A stretch of DNA of 64,000 nucleotides from Streptomyces sp. TLI_146 (lineage in GTDB: Bacteria > Actinomycetota > Actinomycetes > Streptomycetales > Streptomycetaceae): assembly GCF_002846415.1 (NCBI RefSeq), contig NZ_PJMX01000001.1, forward strand, positions 6,572,001 to 6,636,000, given 5' to 3'. Position 1 is the first letter of the stretch. Each line of letters starts with the position of its first letter. Below the pieces are notes generated by a model. That model searched no databases, was not told the DNA's origin, and saw only the letters and a list, made by a program, of their open reading frames with translations. Positions 42,261 to 51,535 of the stretch are shown here, one piece after another. A program made the translations under genes and the position numbers.

Positions 42261-44279
42261 TTGCCGAACCCGCTTGTCCCCGATGATTCCGAGGAACGGG
42301 AGGAGCCACTCACACCGTCCACACCGCCTGGGCTGTCCACACCACCAGCGCCGCCCGCGCCGCCCCCACTGCCCACGCCGCCCGAGCTGAACCGCGAAGC
42401 CTGGGACCGCGCGGCCCGTCGGCTGCTCGCCAAGATGCTCGGGGCCTTCGCGTACGAGGGGATCATCGAGCCGGTCGCGCAGCGGGACGGCGGAGCCGAG
42501 GACCCCCGAGCGGACGATCTCGAACCACCCGTAACCCCCGTGGCCCCCGAAGCCGCCGAAGACTCCCCGGGGCCGGGCTGCGCCTCCCACAGCACCACCC
42601 ACCACACCCCGCACGGCGTCCCCCGCCGCCCCTGCACCCGCTACACCCAGTCCCTGGACGACGGCTCCGCCCTCTCCTTCCGGGCCCGGCGCGGCGCGTA
42701 CGACGACTGGCTCGTCGACGCCGACTCCGTCAGCCACGGCGGCCGGCCCTTCACCGACCCGCTCGCCTTCCTCGTGCGCGCCCGCCGCACGCTCGGGCTC
42801 GACGGCGCCACCTTCGGCCACCTCGTCGGCGAGCTCACGGCCACGCTCGCCGCCGACACCCGCCTCGACCACACGGCGCTGCCCGCCGCCCGCCTCGCGG
42901 AGCTCGGGTACGCGGAGCTGGAGGGCCACCAGACCGGGCACCCCTGGCTCGTCCTGAACAAGGGGCGGGTCGGGTTCTCGGCCGTCGACGCCGCCCGGTG
43001 GGCCCCCGAGGCCCGCAGGCCGGCCCGGCTGCCCTGGATCGCCGTCCGCACCGACCTGGCCCGCTACCGGGGCGTCGGCGCGCTCGCCACCCCCGACCGG
43101 CTCTACGCCCGGGAGCTCGACCCGGCGGTCCGCGAGGGCTTCGCCGCCGCGCTACGCGCGCGTGACCTCGCCCCGGACGACTACCTCTATCTGCCCGTCC
43201 ACCCCTGGCAGTGGGACGAGGTGGTGCTGCCGCTCTTCGCCCCGGCCGTCGCCGAAGGCGCGATCGTCCCGCTGCCGGGCGACGCCGACCTGCGGCTGCC
43301 GCAGCAGTCCATCCGGACCTTCCTCAACACCTCGCGCCCCGACCGGCACACCGTGAAGCTGCCGCTGTCCATCCTGAACACACTGGTGTGGCGAGGGCTG
43401 CCGACAGAGCGGACGCTCGCCGCCCCTGCCGTCACGGCCTGGGTGCACGCCGTGCGCGACGCCGATCCGTTCCTGCGCGACGAATGCGGGGTGATCCTGC
43501 TCGGAGAGGTGGCCTCCGTGGCGGTCGAGCACCCGCTGTACGACCACCTCGCCGAGGTTCCGTACCAGTACAAAGAACTGCTCGGGGCGATCTGGCGCGA
43601 GCCGCTGCAGACCCGCCTCCAGGCGGGCGAACGCGCGCGTACCCTCGCCGCACTGCTGCACACCGACCCGCAGGGACGTGCCTTCACCGCCGAACTCGTC
43701 GCCCGCTCGGGCCTCGCCCCCCAGGTCTGGCTGCGCCGGCTGTTCGGCGCGCTGCTGCCGCCGCTGCTGCGGTTCCTCTACCGCTACGGGACGGTCTTCT
43801 CGCCGCACGGGGAGAACGCCATCGTCGTCTTCGACGACCACGACGTGCCCGTACGCCTGGCGATCAAGGACTTCGTCGACGACGTCAACATCAGCGCGGA
43901 ACCGCTGCCCGAGCACGACACGATGCCCGAGGACGTCCGGGACGTCCTGCTGACCGAGCCGCCCTCCTTCCTCACCCAGTTCATCCACTCCGGTCTCTTC
44001 GTCGGCGTGTTCCGCTATCTCGCGCCGCTGTGCGAGGAGCAACTGGACGTTCCGGAGGACGACTTCTGGGCGCTGGTGCGCGACGAGATCCTGCGCCACC
44101 AGGCGCGCTTCCCCGAGCTCAAGGAGCGCTACGAGACGTTCGATTTGCTCACGCCTCGTATCGAGCGGCTCTGCCTCAACCGGAACCGCCTGCACCTGGA
44201 CGGCTACCGGGACCGCCCCGAGCGCCCGCACGCGGCGGTCGCGGGCACCGTTCCGAACCCGCTCGCGCCGCCGACGTGA
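42261..44279 (+). CDS. IucA/IucC family NIS siderophore synthetase (second, IucC/RhbF-like)
   Basis: 672-residue second NIS synthetase. A Pro-rich N-terminus (PSTPPGLSTPPAPPAPPPLPTPPE) and a ~60-residue variable insert precede the core. Motifs: EGHQTGHPWLVLNKGRVGFS (nucleotide loop), YLYLPVHPWQWDEVV, SIRTFLNTSRPDRHTVKLPLSILNT, FSPHGENAIVVFDDHDVPVRLAIKDFVDDVNI. The last matches synthetases acting on mono-amidated or succinylated intermediates. The start is TTG 42261 with GAGGAG 5 bases upstream. It probably completes assembly after the first synthetase. The stop is 6 bases before the PafBC-type promoter of the next gene. Confidence 0.92.
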   Translation: MPNPLVPDDSEEREEPLTPSTPPGLSTPPAPPAPPPLPTPPELNREAWDRAARRLLAKMLGAFAYEGIIEPVAQRDGGAEDPRADDLEPPVTPVAPEAAEDSPGPGCASHSTTHHTPHGVPRRPCTRYTQSLDDGSALSFRARRGAYDDWLVDADSVSHGGRPFTDPLAFLVRARRTLGLDGATFGHLVGELTATLAADTRLDHTALPAARLAELGYAELEGHQTGHPWLVLNKGRVGFSAVDAARWAPEARRPARLPWIAVRTDLARYRGVGALATPDRLYARELDPAVREGFAAALRARDLAPDDYLYLPVHPWQWDEVVLPLFAPAVAEGAIVPLPGDADLRLPQQSIRTFLNTSRPDRHTVKLPLSILNTLVWRGLPTERTLAAPAVTAWVHAVRDADPFLRDECGVILLGEVASVAVEHPLYDHLAEVPYQYKELLGAIWREPLQTRLQAGERARTLAALLHTDPQGRAFTAELVARSGLAPQVWLRRLFGALLPPLLRFLYRYGTVFSPHGENAIVVFDDHDVPVRLAIKDFVDDVNISAEPLPEHDTMPEDVRDVLLTEPPSFLTQFIHSGLFVGVFRYLAPLCEEQLDVPEDDFWALVRDEILRHQARFPELKERYETFDLLTPRIERLCLNRNRLHLDGYRDRPERPHAAVAGTVPNPLAPPT

Positions 44280-44284
44280 TCCGA

Positions 44285-44307
44285 TTGTCAGTGGTGCCCC
44301 GTAGGGT
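44285..44307 (+). promoter_or_regulatory. PafBC-type promoter of the DinG/XPD-type helicase
   Basis: TTGTCAGTG (44285-44293), 8 bases, TAGGGT (44302-44307): a perfect consensus match, with 9 bases to ATG 44317. It separates the helicase gene from the siderophore operon ending at 44279. Confidence 0.88.
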
Positions 44308-44316
44308 TAACGGGCT

Positions 44317-46287
44317 ATGACGAAGCCATCTCTCCCCGAGCTCCTGCACGCCGCCGTCGCCGCCGTCGGCGGCCTGGAGCGCCCCGGCCAGGTCACCATG
44401 GCCACGGCCGTCGCCGACGCCATCGACAGCGGCTCCCACCTGCTCGTCCAGGCCGGCACCGGCACCGGAAAGTCCCTGGGCTATCTGGTGCCGGCGCTGG
44501 CGCACGGCGAGCGCGTCGTGGTGGCCACGGCGACCCTGGCGCTCCAGCGGCAGCTCGTGGAGCGCGATCTTCCGCGTACGGTCGACGCGCTGCACCCGCA
44601 GCTGCGCCGCCGTCCGGAGTTCGCCATGCTCAAGGGCCGGTCGAACTACCTCTGTCTGCACCGCCTGCACGAAGGGGTGCCGCAGGAAGAGGAGGACGGT
44701 CTCTTCGACCAGTTCGAGGCGGCCGCGCCCACCAGCAAGCTGGGGCAGGACCTGCTGCGGATGCGCGACTGGGCCGACGAGACGGAGACCGGCGACCGGG
44801 ACGACCTGACGCCCGGCGTCTCGGACCGCGCCTGGGGCCAGGTGTCCGTCTCCTCCCGGGAGTGCCTGGGCGCCTCGAAGTGCGCGTACGGGGCGGAGTG
44901 CTTCGCGGAGATGGCCCGCGAGCGCGCCAAGCTCTCGGACGTGGTGGTCACCAACCACGCCCTGCTCGCCATCGACGCCATCGAGGGCGCCCCGGTGCTC
45001 CCGCAGCACGAAGTGCTGATCGTCGACGAGGCGCACGAGCTGGTCTCCCGGGTCACCGGCGTCGCCACCGGCGAGCTCACCCCGGGGCAGGTCAACCGGG
45101 CCGTGCGGCGGGCCGCCAAGCTCGTCAATGAGAAGGCCGCCGACCAGCTCCAGACCGCCGCCGAGGGCTTCGAGCGGCTGATGGAGCTGGCGCTGCCCGG
45201 CCGCCTCGAAGAGATCCCGGAGGACCTCGGATACGCCCTGATGGCGCTGCGTGACGCTGCTCGTACGGTGATCTCGGCGCTCGGCTCCACCCGCGACAAG
45301 TCCGTGCAGGACGAGGACGCGGTGCGCAAGCAGGCCCTCGCGGCGGTCGAGAGCGTCCACGGCGTGGCCGAGCGGATCTCCAACGGATCCGAGTACGACG
45401 TCGTCTGGTACGAGCGGCACGACCGCTTCGGGGCTTCCCTGCGGGTCGCTCCGCTGTCCGTGTCGGGGCTGCTGCGGGAGAAGCTCTTCGCCGACCGGTC
45501 GGTGGTGCTCACCTCGGCCACGCTCAAGCTCGGCGGTGACTTCAACGGGGTGGGCGCGTCGCTGGGCCTCGCGCCGGAGGGCACCGAGGGCGAGGACGTC
45601 CCGCAGTGGAAGGGCATCGACGTCGGCTCGCCCTTCGACTACCCGAAGCAGGGCATCCTCTACGTCGCCCGGCATCTGGCCACGCCGGGCCGTGAGGGCT
45701 CGCGCGGCGACATGATGGACGAGCTGGCGGAGCTGGTCGAGGCGGCCGGTGGCCGGACACTGGGCCTCTTCTCGTCGATGCGGGCCGCCCAGGCCGCCGC
45801 CGAGGAGCTGCGCGGGCGTCTGGACAAGCCGATCCTGCTCCAGGGCGAGGACACGCTGGGCGAGCTGATCAAGACGTTCGCGGGCGACCCGGAGACCTGT
45901 CTGTTCGGCACGCTCTCCCTCTGGCAGGGCGTGGACGTGCCGGGCGCGAGCTGTCAGCTGGTGGTCATGGACCGGATCCCGTTCCCCCGGCCCGACGACC
46001 CATTGATGAGCGCCCGCCAGAAGGCGGTGGAGGAGGGCGGCGGCAACGGCTTCATGGCGGTCGCCGCGACCCATGCCGCGCTGCTGATGGCCCAGGGCGC
46101 GGGCCGACTGGTCCGGGCGACGGGGGACCGGGGTGTCGTCGCCGTCCTCGACCCCAGGCTGGCGAACGCGCGGTACGGCAGCTATCTGCGGGCCTCGCTG
46201 CCGGACTTCTGGTACACCACGGACCGCAATCAGGTACGCCGCTCGCTCGCCGCGATCGACGCGGTCGCCAAGGCCGACGGGAAGTAG
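44317..46287 (+). CDS. ATP-dependent DNA helicase, DinG/XPD (Rad3) family
   Basis: 656-residue SF2 5'-3' helicase. Walker A QAGTGTGKSLGYLVPAL, DEAH box LIVDEAHELVSR, the motif SVVLTSATL, and the C-terminal QGAGRLVRATGDRGVVAVLDPRL. Four Cys fitting an iron-sulfur cluster lie between motifs I and II (NYLC, ECLGASKC, GAEC). No exonuclease domain, so it is the short DinG/YoaA-like form. A damage-type promoter directly upstream fits a role in clearing damaged forks or R-loops. It is convergent with lexA. Confidence 0.93.
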   Translation: MTKPSLPELLHAAVAAVGGLERPGQVTMATAVADAIDSGSHLLVQAGTGTGKSLGYLVPALAHGERVVVATATLALQRQLVERDLPRTVDALHPQLRRRPEFAMLKGRSNYLCLHRLHEGVPQEEEDGLFDQFEAAAPTSKLGQDLLRMRDWADETETGDRDDLTPGVSDRAWGQVSVSSRECLGASKCAYGAECFAEMARERAKLSDVVVTNHALLAIDAIEGAPVLPQHEVLIVDEAHELVSRVTGVATGELTPGQVNRAVRRAAKLVNEKAADQLQTAAEGFERLMELALPGRLEEIPEDLGYALMALRDAARTVISALGSTRDKSVQDEDAVRKQALAAVESVHGVAERISNGSEYDVVWYERHDRFGASLRVAPLSVSGLLREKLFADRSVVLTSATLKLGGDFNGVGASLGLAPEGTEGEDVPQWKGIDVGSPFDYPKQGILYVARHLATPGREGSRGDMMDELAELVEAAGGRTLGLFSSMRAAQAAAEELRGRLDKPILLQGEDTLGELIKTFAGDPETCLFGTLSLWQGVDVPGASCQLVVMDRIPFPRPDDPLMSARQKAVEEGGGNGFMAVAATHAALLMAQGAGRLVRATGDRGVVAVLDPRLANARYGSYLRASLPDFWYTTDRNQVRRSLAAIDAVAKADGK

Positions 46288-46337
46288 CACCCGGCGCATC
46301 GGCCCCGGCCGCCGGGAGCGGCGCCCGGATACGACAG

Positions 46338-46370
46338 GGCCCCGGGACCGGCGCAGTGGGTCCCGGGGCC
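46338..46370. terminator. Bidirectional terminator between the helicase gene and lexA
   Basis: GGCCCCGGGACC (46338-46349) and its perfect complement (46359-46370), with a 9-base loop, lie between two convergent genes. Confidence 0.85.
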
Positions 46371-46389
46371 GGTCCGGCCGGCGGGTCGG

Positions 46390-47184
46390 TCAGACCCGCC
46401 GCAGCACCGCCACCACCTTGCCGAGGATGGTCGCCTCGTCGCCGGGGATGGGCTGGTAGGCGGCGTTGTGCGGGAGGAGCCAGATGTGGTTGTCCTCGCG
46501 CTTGAACCGCTTGACCGTGGCTTCGCCGTCCAGCATCGCGGCGACGATGTCGCCGTTCTCCGCGACCGGCTGGCGGCGCACCGTGACCCAGTCGCCGTCG
46601 CAGATCGCGGCCTCGATCATCGAGTCGCCGACGACCTTCAGGACGAAGAGCTCACCGTCGCCGACCAGCTGGCGGGGGAGGGGGAAGACGTCCTCGACCG
46701 ACTCCTCGGCGAGGATGGGGCCACCGGCGGCGATCCGGCCGACCAGCGGCACATAGGAGGCCGCGGGCTTGCCTGTGGTGTCGGTGGGCTGGGTGCTGGG
46801 CTGGTCCGAGCCGCGCACCTCGTACGCCCGTGGGCGGTGGGGGTCGCGGCGGAGGAAGCCCTTGCGCTCCAGGGCCATGAGCTGGTGGGCGACGGACGAC
46901 GTGCTGGAGAGACCCACCGCCTGACCGATCTCCCGCATCGACGGCGGGTACCCCCGGCGCTGCACCGAGTCCCGGATGACCTCGATGACCCGCCGCTGCC
47001 GGTCGGTGAGACCGGAGCTGTCCGCCCTGATGCCCGGAGGTCGGCCGGGCAGCGAGCGGGTGGCCCGCGCGGGGTCGCCGCCCTCCTGGTTCGTGACTGC
47101 GTCATTCATGGCATGCACCGGCTCAAGTCGGGTCTGGGAGCGGTCCTGGGCAGTGATGGTGGCACTGTCTGCGGTGGTGGTCAC
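46390..47184 (-). CDS. lexA: SOS repressor LexA
   Basis: 264-residue self-cleaving repressor. The N-terminal winged helix is GLTDRQRRVIEVIRDSVQRRGYPPSMREIGQAVGLSSTSSVAHQLMALERKGFLRR (about residues 58-112). The cleavage site Ala-Gly is in GRIAAGGPI, the catalytic Ser in VVGDSMIEAAI and Lys in GEATVKRFKR. The GTG start 47184 has GAGAGGGG 5 bases upstream; the first ~55 residues are a streptomycete extension. A LexA box 64 bases upstream indicates autoregulation. nrdR-nrdJ are divergent beyond a 644-base gap. Confidence 0.97.
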   Translation of the reverse strand: MTTTADSATITAQDRSQTRLEPVHAMNDAVTNQEGGDPARATRSLPGRPPGIRADSSGLTDRQRRVIEVIRDSVQRRGYPPSMREIGQAVGLSSTSSVAHQLMALERKGFLRRDPHRPRAYEVRGSDQPSTQPTDTTGKPAASYVPLVGRIAAGGPILAEESVEDVFPLPRQLVGDGELFVLKVVGDSMIEAAICDGDWVTVRRQPVAENGDIVAAMLDGEATVKRFKREDNHIWLLPHNAAYQPIPGDEATILGKVVAVLRRV

Positions 47185-47247
47185 GTCGGCCCCTCTCGAA
47201 ATGGTCTCCCTAGCTGGACAACGGTAGTTGCTTTCGAAAGGTTGCGC

Positions 47248-47261
47248 CAAACACACGTTCG
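47248..47261 (-). promoter_or_regulatory. LexA box upstream of lexA
   Basis: Minus strand CGAACGTGTGTTTG fits the actinobacterial SOS box CGAACRNRYGTTYG at every position. Between this site and the NrdR boxes (about 47262-47670) I see no gene or clear element. Confidence 0.9.
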
Positions 47262-47675
47262 AGTGAAAAAACGCAGAAAGCGTGACGTGATGATGGAGCC
47301 GGGTGTATGCGGGCACCCTTGCCGGGCCGGTGGGCAGGCAATTCGGTCGATTACGGTACCCTTCACCGCTGAGGTCACCGCTGCGGCCGGAGCCCGCGGG
47401 CGCCGCCCGGGAGCGTCGCCGGCGGTCGCCGGACCGTGCGTGCGTACGACCGCGGCGCGATGGCCGGTACCGGGCTCCCAGTCTGCCATCCGACCGCCCG
47501 GAAACGGGGTCGGGCGCGCCCGCCGGCGGTTCCCGATCCGGGGTTCCGGCAGCGGCCGGCCGGTGCTCCGTAGCCCTCCGGGCCCGCGCGGACACGGGCC
47601 GGAATCACGCCTCTCGGCGCTGTTCCCTGCGCGACCGCCCCGCGACACGCGGTAGTGGGCAGTTGGCGGCAAAAC

Positions 47676-47755
47676 CCCAGATCTAGTGGTTGGATTGGCA
47701 CCGCCACCCAGAAGTTGTGGTTGTGGTCCTTGGGGCTGCGGTCATCGCCTATGCT
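47676..47755 (+). promoter_or_regulatory. Paired NrdR boxes and -10 of nrdR
   Basis: CCCAGATCTAGTGG (47676-47689) and CCCAGAAGTTGTGG (47707-47720) are identical at 11 of 14 positions and start exactly 31 bases (three helical turns) apart, the diagnostic spacing of NrdR boxes. TATGCT (47750-47755) is a possible -10; no clean -35 is seen. Confidence 0.8.
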
Positions 47756-47828
47756 TGTGGCTGCTTCGCGGGGCCTGTTCAGGCCCGACGAGGCCATTCA
47801 GTCGTGCTGCGAAGGAGGGTTGGGATCC

Positions 47829-48350
47829 ATGCACTGCCCCTTCTGCAGGCACCCCGACAGCCGTGTCGTCGACAGTCGGACGACCGACGACGGCACGTCG
47901 ATCCGCAGGCGCCGTCAGTGCCCCGACTGCTCCCGTCGTTTCACGACGGTGGAGACGGCCTCGCTGATGGTGATCAAGCGGTCGGGCGTCACCGAACCCT
48001 TCTCGCGCACCAAGGTCATCTCTGGCGTCCGCAAGGCGTGCCAGGGGCGGCCGGTCACCGAGGACGCCCTCGCCAAGCTCGGCCAGCGGGTCGAGGAGGC
48101 GGTGCGCGCCACCGGCAGCGCCGAGCTGACCACCCATGACGTGGGTCTGGCCATACTCGGCCCCTTGCAGGAGCTCGACCTCGTCGCGTACCTGCGCTTC
48201 GCGTCCGTGTACCGGGCGTTCGACACCCTTGAAGACTTCGAGGCCGCCATCGCGGAACTGCGCGAACAACGGCCTCCCGCGGACGACGCGGACGCGCGCG
48301 TGGCCGGAGTGACCCCCGAGGTCCCCGTGCCCGCCACCGCTGCCGACTGA
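47829..48350 (+). CDS. nrdR: Transcriptional repressor NrdR
   Basis: 173-residue regulator of ribonucleotide reductase genes. The N-terminal zinc ribbon (MHCPFCRHPDSRVVDSR ... RRRRQCPDCSRRFTT) is followed by an ATP-cone (VIKRSGVTEPFSRTKVISGVRKACQGRPV ...), which senses dATP/ATP. The C-terminal ~25 residues are variable. The ATG at 47829 is the conserved start (GAAGGAGGG upstream); the frame reads open from 47655 but not as protein. It precedes nrdJ by 141 bases and is preceded by two NrdR boxes, so the pair is self-regulated. Confidence 0.97.
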   Translation: MHCPFCRHPDSRVVDSRTTDDGTSIRRRRQCPDCSRRFTTVETASLMVIKRSGVTEPFSRTKVISGVRKACQGRPVTEDALAKLGQRVEEAVRATGSAELTTHDVGLAILGPLQELDLVAYLRFASVYRAFDTLEDFEAAIAELREQRPPADDADARVAGVTPEVPVPATAAD

Positions 48351-48491
48351 CCGGCGTACCCCGGTCGCCGATCGGCGGCAATCCAGGACCTGTCACGGGC
48401 GCCCGCGCGGCGTCCGGGGCACCAGACACACACCGTGCCACGGGAACATTCGGGCACTTTTGGGCGTTTTCGCCCGCGTATGGGAGGCGGC

Positions 48492-51386
48492 ATGACAGAG
48501 ACGGCGAGCGGCCCGGCACGAGGATCCCGCACCAAGGGTTCCAAGGCGACCAAGGGTCTGCGCATCGAGCGCATCCACACCACCCCCGGAGTGCATCCGT
48601 ACGACGAGGTGGCCTGGGAGCGTCGTGACGTCGTCATGACCAACTGGCGCGACGGCTCGATCAACTTCGAGCAGCGTGGCGTCGAGTTCCCCGACTTCTG
48701 GTCGGTGAACGCGGTCAACATCGTCACCAGCAAGTACTTCCGCGGGGCCGTAGGCACCCCGCAGCGCGAGACCGGCCTCAAGCAGCTCATCGACCGGATC
48801 GTGAAGACGTACCGCAAGGCCGGCGAGGACTACGGCTACTTCGCCTCGCCCGCGGACGCCGAGATCTTCGAGCACGAGCTGGCGTACGCCCTCCTGCACC
48901 AGATCTTCAGCTTCAACAGCCCGGTGTGGTTCAACGTCGGCACGCCCCAGCCGCAGCAGGTCTCGGCCTGCTTCATCCTGTCCGTCGACGACTCCATGGA
49001 GTCGATCCTCGACTGGTACAAGGAAGAGGGCATGATCTTCAAGGGCGGCTCCGGCGCCGGCCTGAACCTCTCCCGTATCCGCTCCTCCAAGGAGCTGCTC
49101 TCCTCGGGCGGCAACGCCTCCGGCCCGGTCTCCTTCATGCGCGGTGCCGACGCCTCCGCCGGCACCATCAAGTCGGGCGGCGCCACCCGCCGCGCGGCCA
49201 AGATGGTCATCCTCGACGTCGACCACCCCGACATCGAGAACTTCATCGAGACCAAGGTGAAGGAAGAAGAGAAGATCCGCGCGCTGCGCGACGCGGGCTT
49301 CGACATGGACCTGGGCGGCGACGACATCACGTCCGTCCAGTACCAGAACGCCAACAACTCGGTCCGCGTGAACGACGAGTTCATGAAGGCCGTCGAGACC
49401 GGCGGCAAGTTCGGGCTGCGCGCCCGGATGACCGGTGACGTCATCGAAGAGGTCGACGCCAAGTCCCTCTTCCGCAAGATGGCCGAGGCGGCCTGGGCCT
49501 GCGCCGACCCGGGCATCCAGTACGACGACACGATCAACCACTGGCACACCTGCCCGGAGTCCGGCCGCATCAACGGCTCGAACCCCTGCAGCGAGTACAT
49601 GCACCTGGACAACACGTCCTGCAACCTCGCCTCGCTGAACCTCATGAAGTTCCTCAAGGACGACGGCGAGGGCCACCAGTCCTTCGAGGTCGAGCGGTTC
49701 GCCAAGGTCGTCGAGCTGGTCATCACCGCGATGGACATCTCGATCTGCTTCGCGGACTTCCCGACGCAGAAGATCGGCGAGAACACCCGCGCCTACCGCC
49801 AGCTGGGCATCGGCTACGCCAACCTCGGCGCCCTGCTGATGGCCACCGGCCACGCGTACGACTCGGACGGCGGCCGCGCGCTCGCCGGTGCCATCACCTC
49901 GCTGATGACCGGCACCTCGTACAAGCGCTCCGCCGAGCTGGCCGCGGTCGTCGGCGCGTACGACGGCTACGCCCGCAACGCCGAGCCGCACCAGCGCGTC
50001 ATGAAGCAGCACGCCGACGAGAACGCCAAGGCCGTCCGCATGGACGACCTGGACTCGCCGATCTGGGCCGCCGCCACGGAGGCCTGGCAGGACGTGGTCC
50101 GGCTGGGCGAGAAGAACGGTTTCCGCAACGCTCAGGCGTCGGTCATCGCCCCGACCGGCACCATCGGTCTCGCGATGTCCTGCGACACCACCGGCCTGGA
50201 GCCCGACCTCGCGCTGGTCAAGTTCAAGAAGCTGGTCGGCGGCGGCTCGATGCAGATCGTCAACGGCACGGTCCCGCAGGCGCTGCGCCGCCTCGGCTAC
50301 CAGCCGGAGCAGATCGAGGCGATCGTCGCCCACATCGCCGAGCACGGCAACGTGATCGACGCCCCGGGCCTGAAGACCGAGCACTACGAGGTCTTCGACT
50401 GCGCCATGGGTGAGCGCTCCATCTCCGCGATGGGCCACGTCCGCATGATGGCCGCCATCCAGCCGTGGATCTCCGGCGCGCTCTCCAAGACGGTCAACCT
50501 GCCGGAGACGGCGACCGTCGAGGACGTCGAGGAGGTCTACTTCGAGGCGTGGAAGATGGGCGTCAAGGCGCTCGCGATCTACCGCGACAACTGCAAGGTC
50601 GGCCAGCCCCTCTCCGCGAAGACCAAGGAGAAGGAGAAGGCGGAGGTCACGGAGAAGGCCGAGGCCGAGATCCGCAAGGCCGTCGAGAAGGTCGTCGAGT
50701 ACCGCCCGGTCCGCAAGCGTCTGCCCAAGGGCCGTCCGGGCATCACCACCTCCTTCACGGTCGGTGGCGCCGAGGGCTACATGACCGCCAACTCCTACCC
50801 GGACGACGGTCTGGGCGAGGTCTTCCTGAAGATGTCCAAGCAGGGCTCGACCCTCGCGGGCATGATGGACGCCTTCTCGATCGCCGTCTCTGTCGGTCTG
50901 CAGTACGGCGTGCCGCTGGAGACGTACGTCTCGAAGTTCACCAACATGCGCTTCGAGCCGGCCGGTATGACGGACGACCCGGACGTGCGGATGGCGCAGT
51001 CGATCGTCGACTACATCTTCCGCCGCCTGGCGCTGGACTTCCTGCCGTTCGAGACCCGCTCGGCGCTCGGCATCCACTCCGCCGAGGAGCGTCAGCGTCA
51101 CCTGGAGACCGGTTCGTACGAGCCGACCCTGGACGACGAGGACATGGACGTCGAGGGCCTGGCCCAGTCCGCCCCGCGCCAGACCGAGACGCTGAAGGCC
51201 GTCGCCGCGCCCAAGCCGGCGGTCGTCGAGCCCCCGAAGGCCGTGCACAACTCGGCCGAGCTCGTCGAGATGCAGCTCGGCGTCAGCGCCGACGCGCCGC
51301 TCTGCTTCTCCTGCGGCACCAAGATGCAGCGGGCCGGCTCCTGCTACATCTGCGAGGGCTGCGGCTCGACCAGCGGCTGCAGCTGA
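48492..51386 (+). CDS. nrdJ: Adenosylcobalamin-dependent (class II) ribonucleotide reductase
   Basis: 964-residue B12-dependent reductase making deoxynucleotides. N-terminal motif (RIHTTPGVHPYDEVAWERRDVVMTNWRDGSINFEQ), active-site region SACFILSVDDSMESI, NPCSEYMHLDNTSCNLASLNL (radical Cys region), PTGTIGLAMSCDTTGLEPDL, and C-terminal redox Cys (LCFSCGTKMQRAGSCYICEGCGSTSGCS). The start is ATG 48492 (MTETASGPARG) with GGGAGG upstream; ATG 48480 also lies in frame. Controlled by NrdR through the upstream nrdR promoter. Unlike nrdABS in S. coelicolor, no B12 riboswitch is seen here. Confidence 0.97.
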   Translation: MTETASGPARGSRTKGSKATKGLRIERIHTTPGVHPYDEVAWERRDVVMTNWRDGSINFEQRGVEFPDFWSVNAVNIVTSKYFRGAVGTPQRETGLKQLIDRIVKTYRKAGEDYGYFASPADAEIFEHELAYALLHQIFSFNSPVWFNVGTPQPQQVSACFILSVDDSMESILDWYKEEGMIFKGGSGAGLNLSRIRSSKELLSSGGNASGPVSFMRGADASAGTIKSGGATRRAAKMVILDVDHPDIENFIETKVKEEEKIRALRDAGFDMDLGGDDITSVQYQNANNSVRVNDEFMKAVETGGKFGLRARMTGDVIEEVDAKSLFRKMAEAAWACADPGIQYDDTINHWHTCPESGRINGSNPCSEYMHLDNTSCNLASLNLMKFLKDDGEGHQSFEVERFAKVVELVITAMDISICFADFPTQKIGENTRAYRQLGIGYANLGALLMATGHAYDSDGGRALAGAITSLMTGTSYKRSAELAAVVGAYDGYARNAEPHQRVMKQHADENAKAVRMDDLDSPIWAAATEAWQDVVRLGEKNGFRNAQASVIAPTGTIGLAMSCDTTGLEPDLALVKFKKLVGGGSMQIVNGTVPQALRRLGYQPEQIEAIVAHIAEHGNVIDAPGLKTEHYEVFDCAMGERSISAMGHVRMMAAIQPWISGALSKTVNLPETATVEDVEEVYFEAWKMGVKALAIYRDNCKVGQPLSAKTKEKEKAEVTEKAEAEIRKAVEKVVEYRPVRKRLPKGRPGITTSFTVGGAEGYMTANSYPDDGLGEVFLKMSKQGSTLAGMMDAFSIAVSVGLQYGVPLETYVSKFTNMRFEPAGMTDDPDVRMAQSIVDYIFRRLALDFLPFETRSALGIHSAEERQRHLETGSYEPTLDDEDMDVEGLAQSAPRQTETLKAVAAPKPAVVEPPKAVHNSAELVEMQLGVSADAPLCFSCGTKMQRAGSCYICEGCGSTSGCS

Positions 51387-51437
51387 TCACGGACGCTCGT
51401 ACCCCGAGCGCTGACTGAGGGCCGACAGGCCCTGCCC

Positions 51438-51468
51438 CGTGGGGACCGGTGAACTTCCGGTCCCCACG
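51438..51468 (+). terminator. Terminator of nrdJ
   Basis: A 12-bp perfect stem (51438-51449 with 51457-51468) and a 7-base loop, 51 bases after the nrdJ stop. Confidence 0.85.
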
Positions 51469-51512
51469 CGGGCGTTCAGGGGGTGTGCGCCCCTCCGCGC
51501 CCCTGTGCTTCA

Positions 51513-51533
51513 CCTACGTACTACGTACGTAGG
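51513..51533 (-). terminator. Small hairpin at the 3' end of the TerD gene
   Basis: CCTACGTA, 5 bases, TACGTAGG, ending 2 bases beyond the leftward stop at 51536. A run of overlapping TACGTA palindromes; a weak terminator at best. Confidence 0.5.
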
Positions 51534-51535
51534 AG

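Noticed and set aside
47655..47828. Upstream extension of the nrdR reading frame
   Set aside because: It covers the NrdR boxes and the -10; the conserved zinc ribbon begins at MHCPFCR (47829).
48351..48491. B12 riboswitch before nrdJ
   Set aside because: The 141-base gap is too short and shows no B12-box sequence; control through NrdR boxes upstream of nrdR is sufficient.
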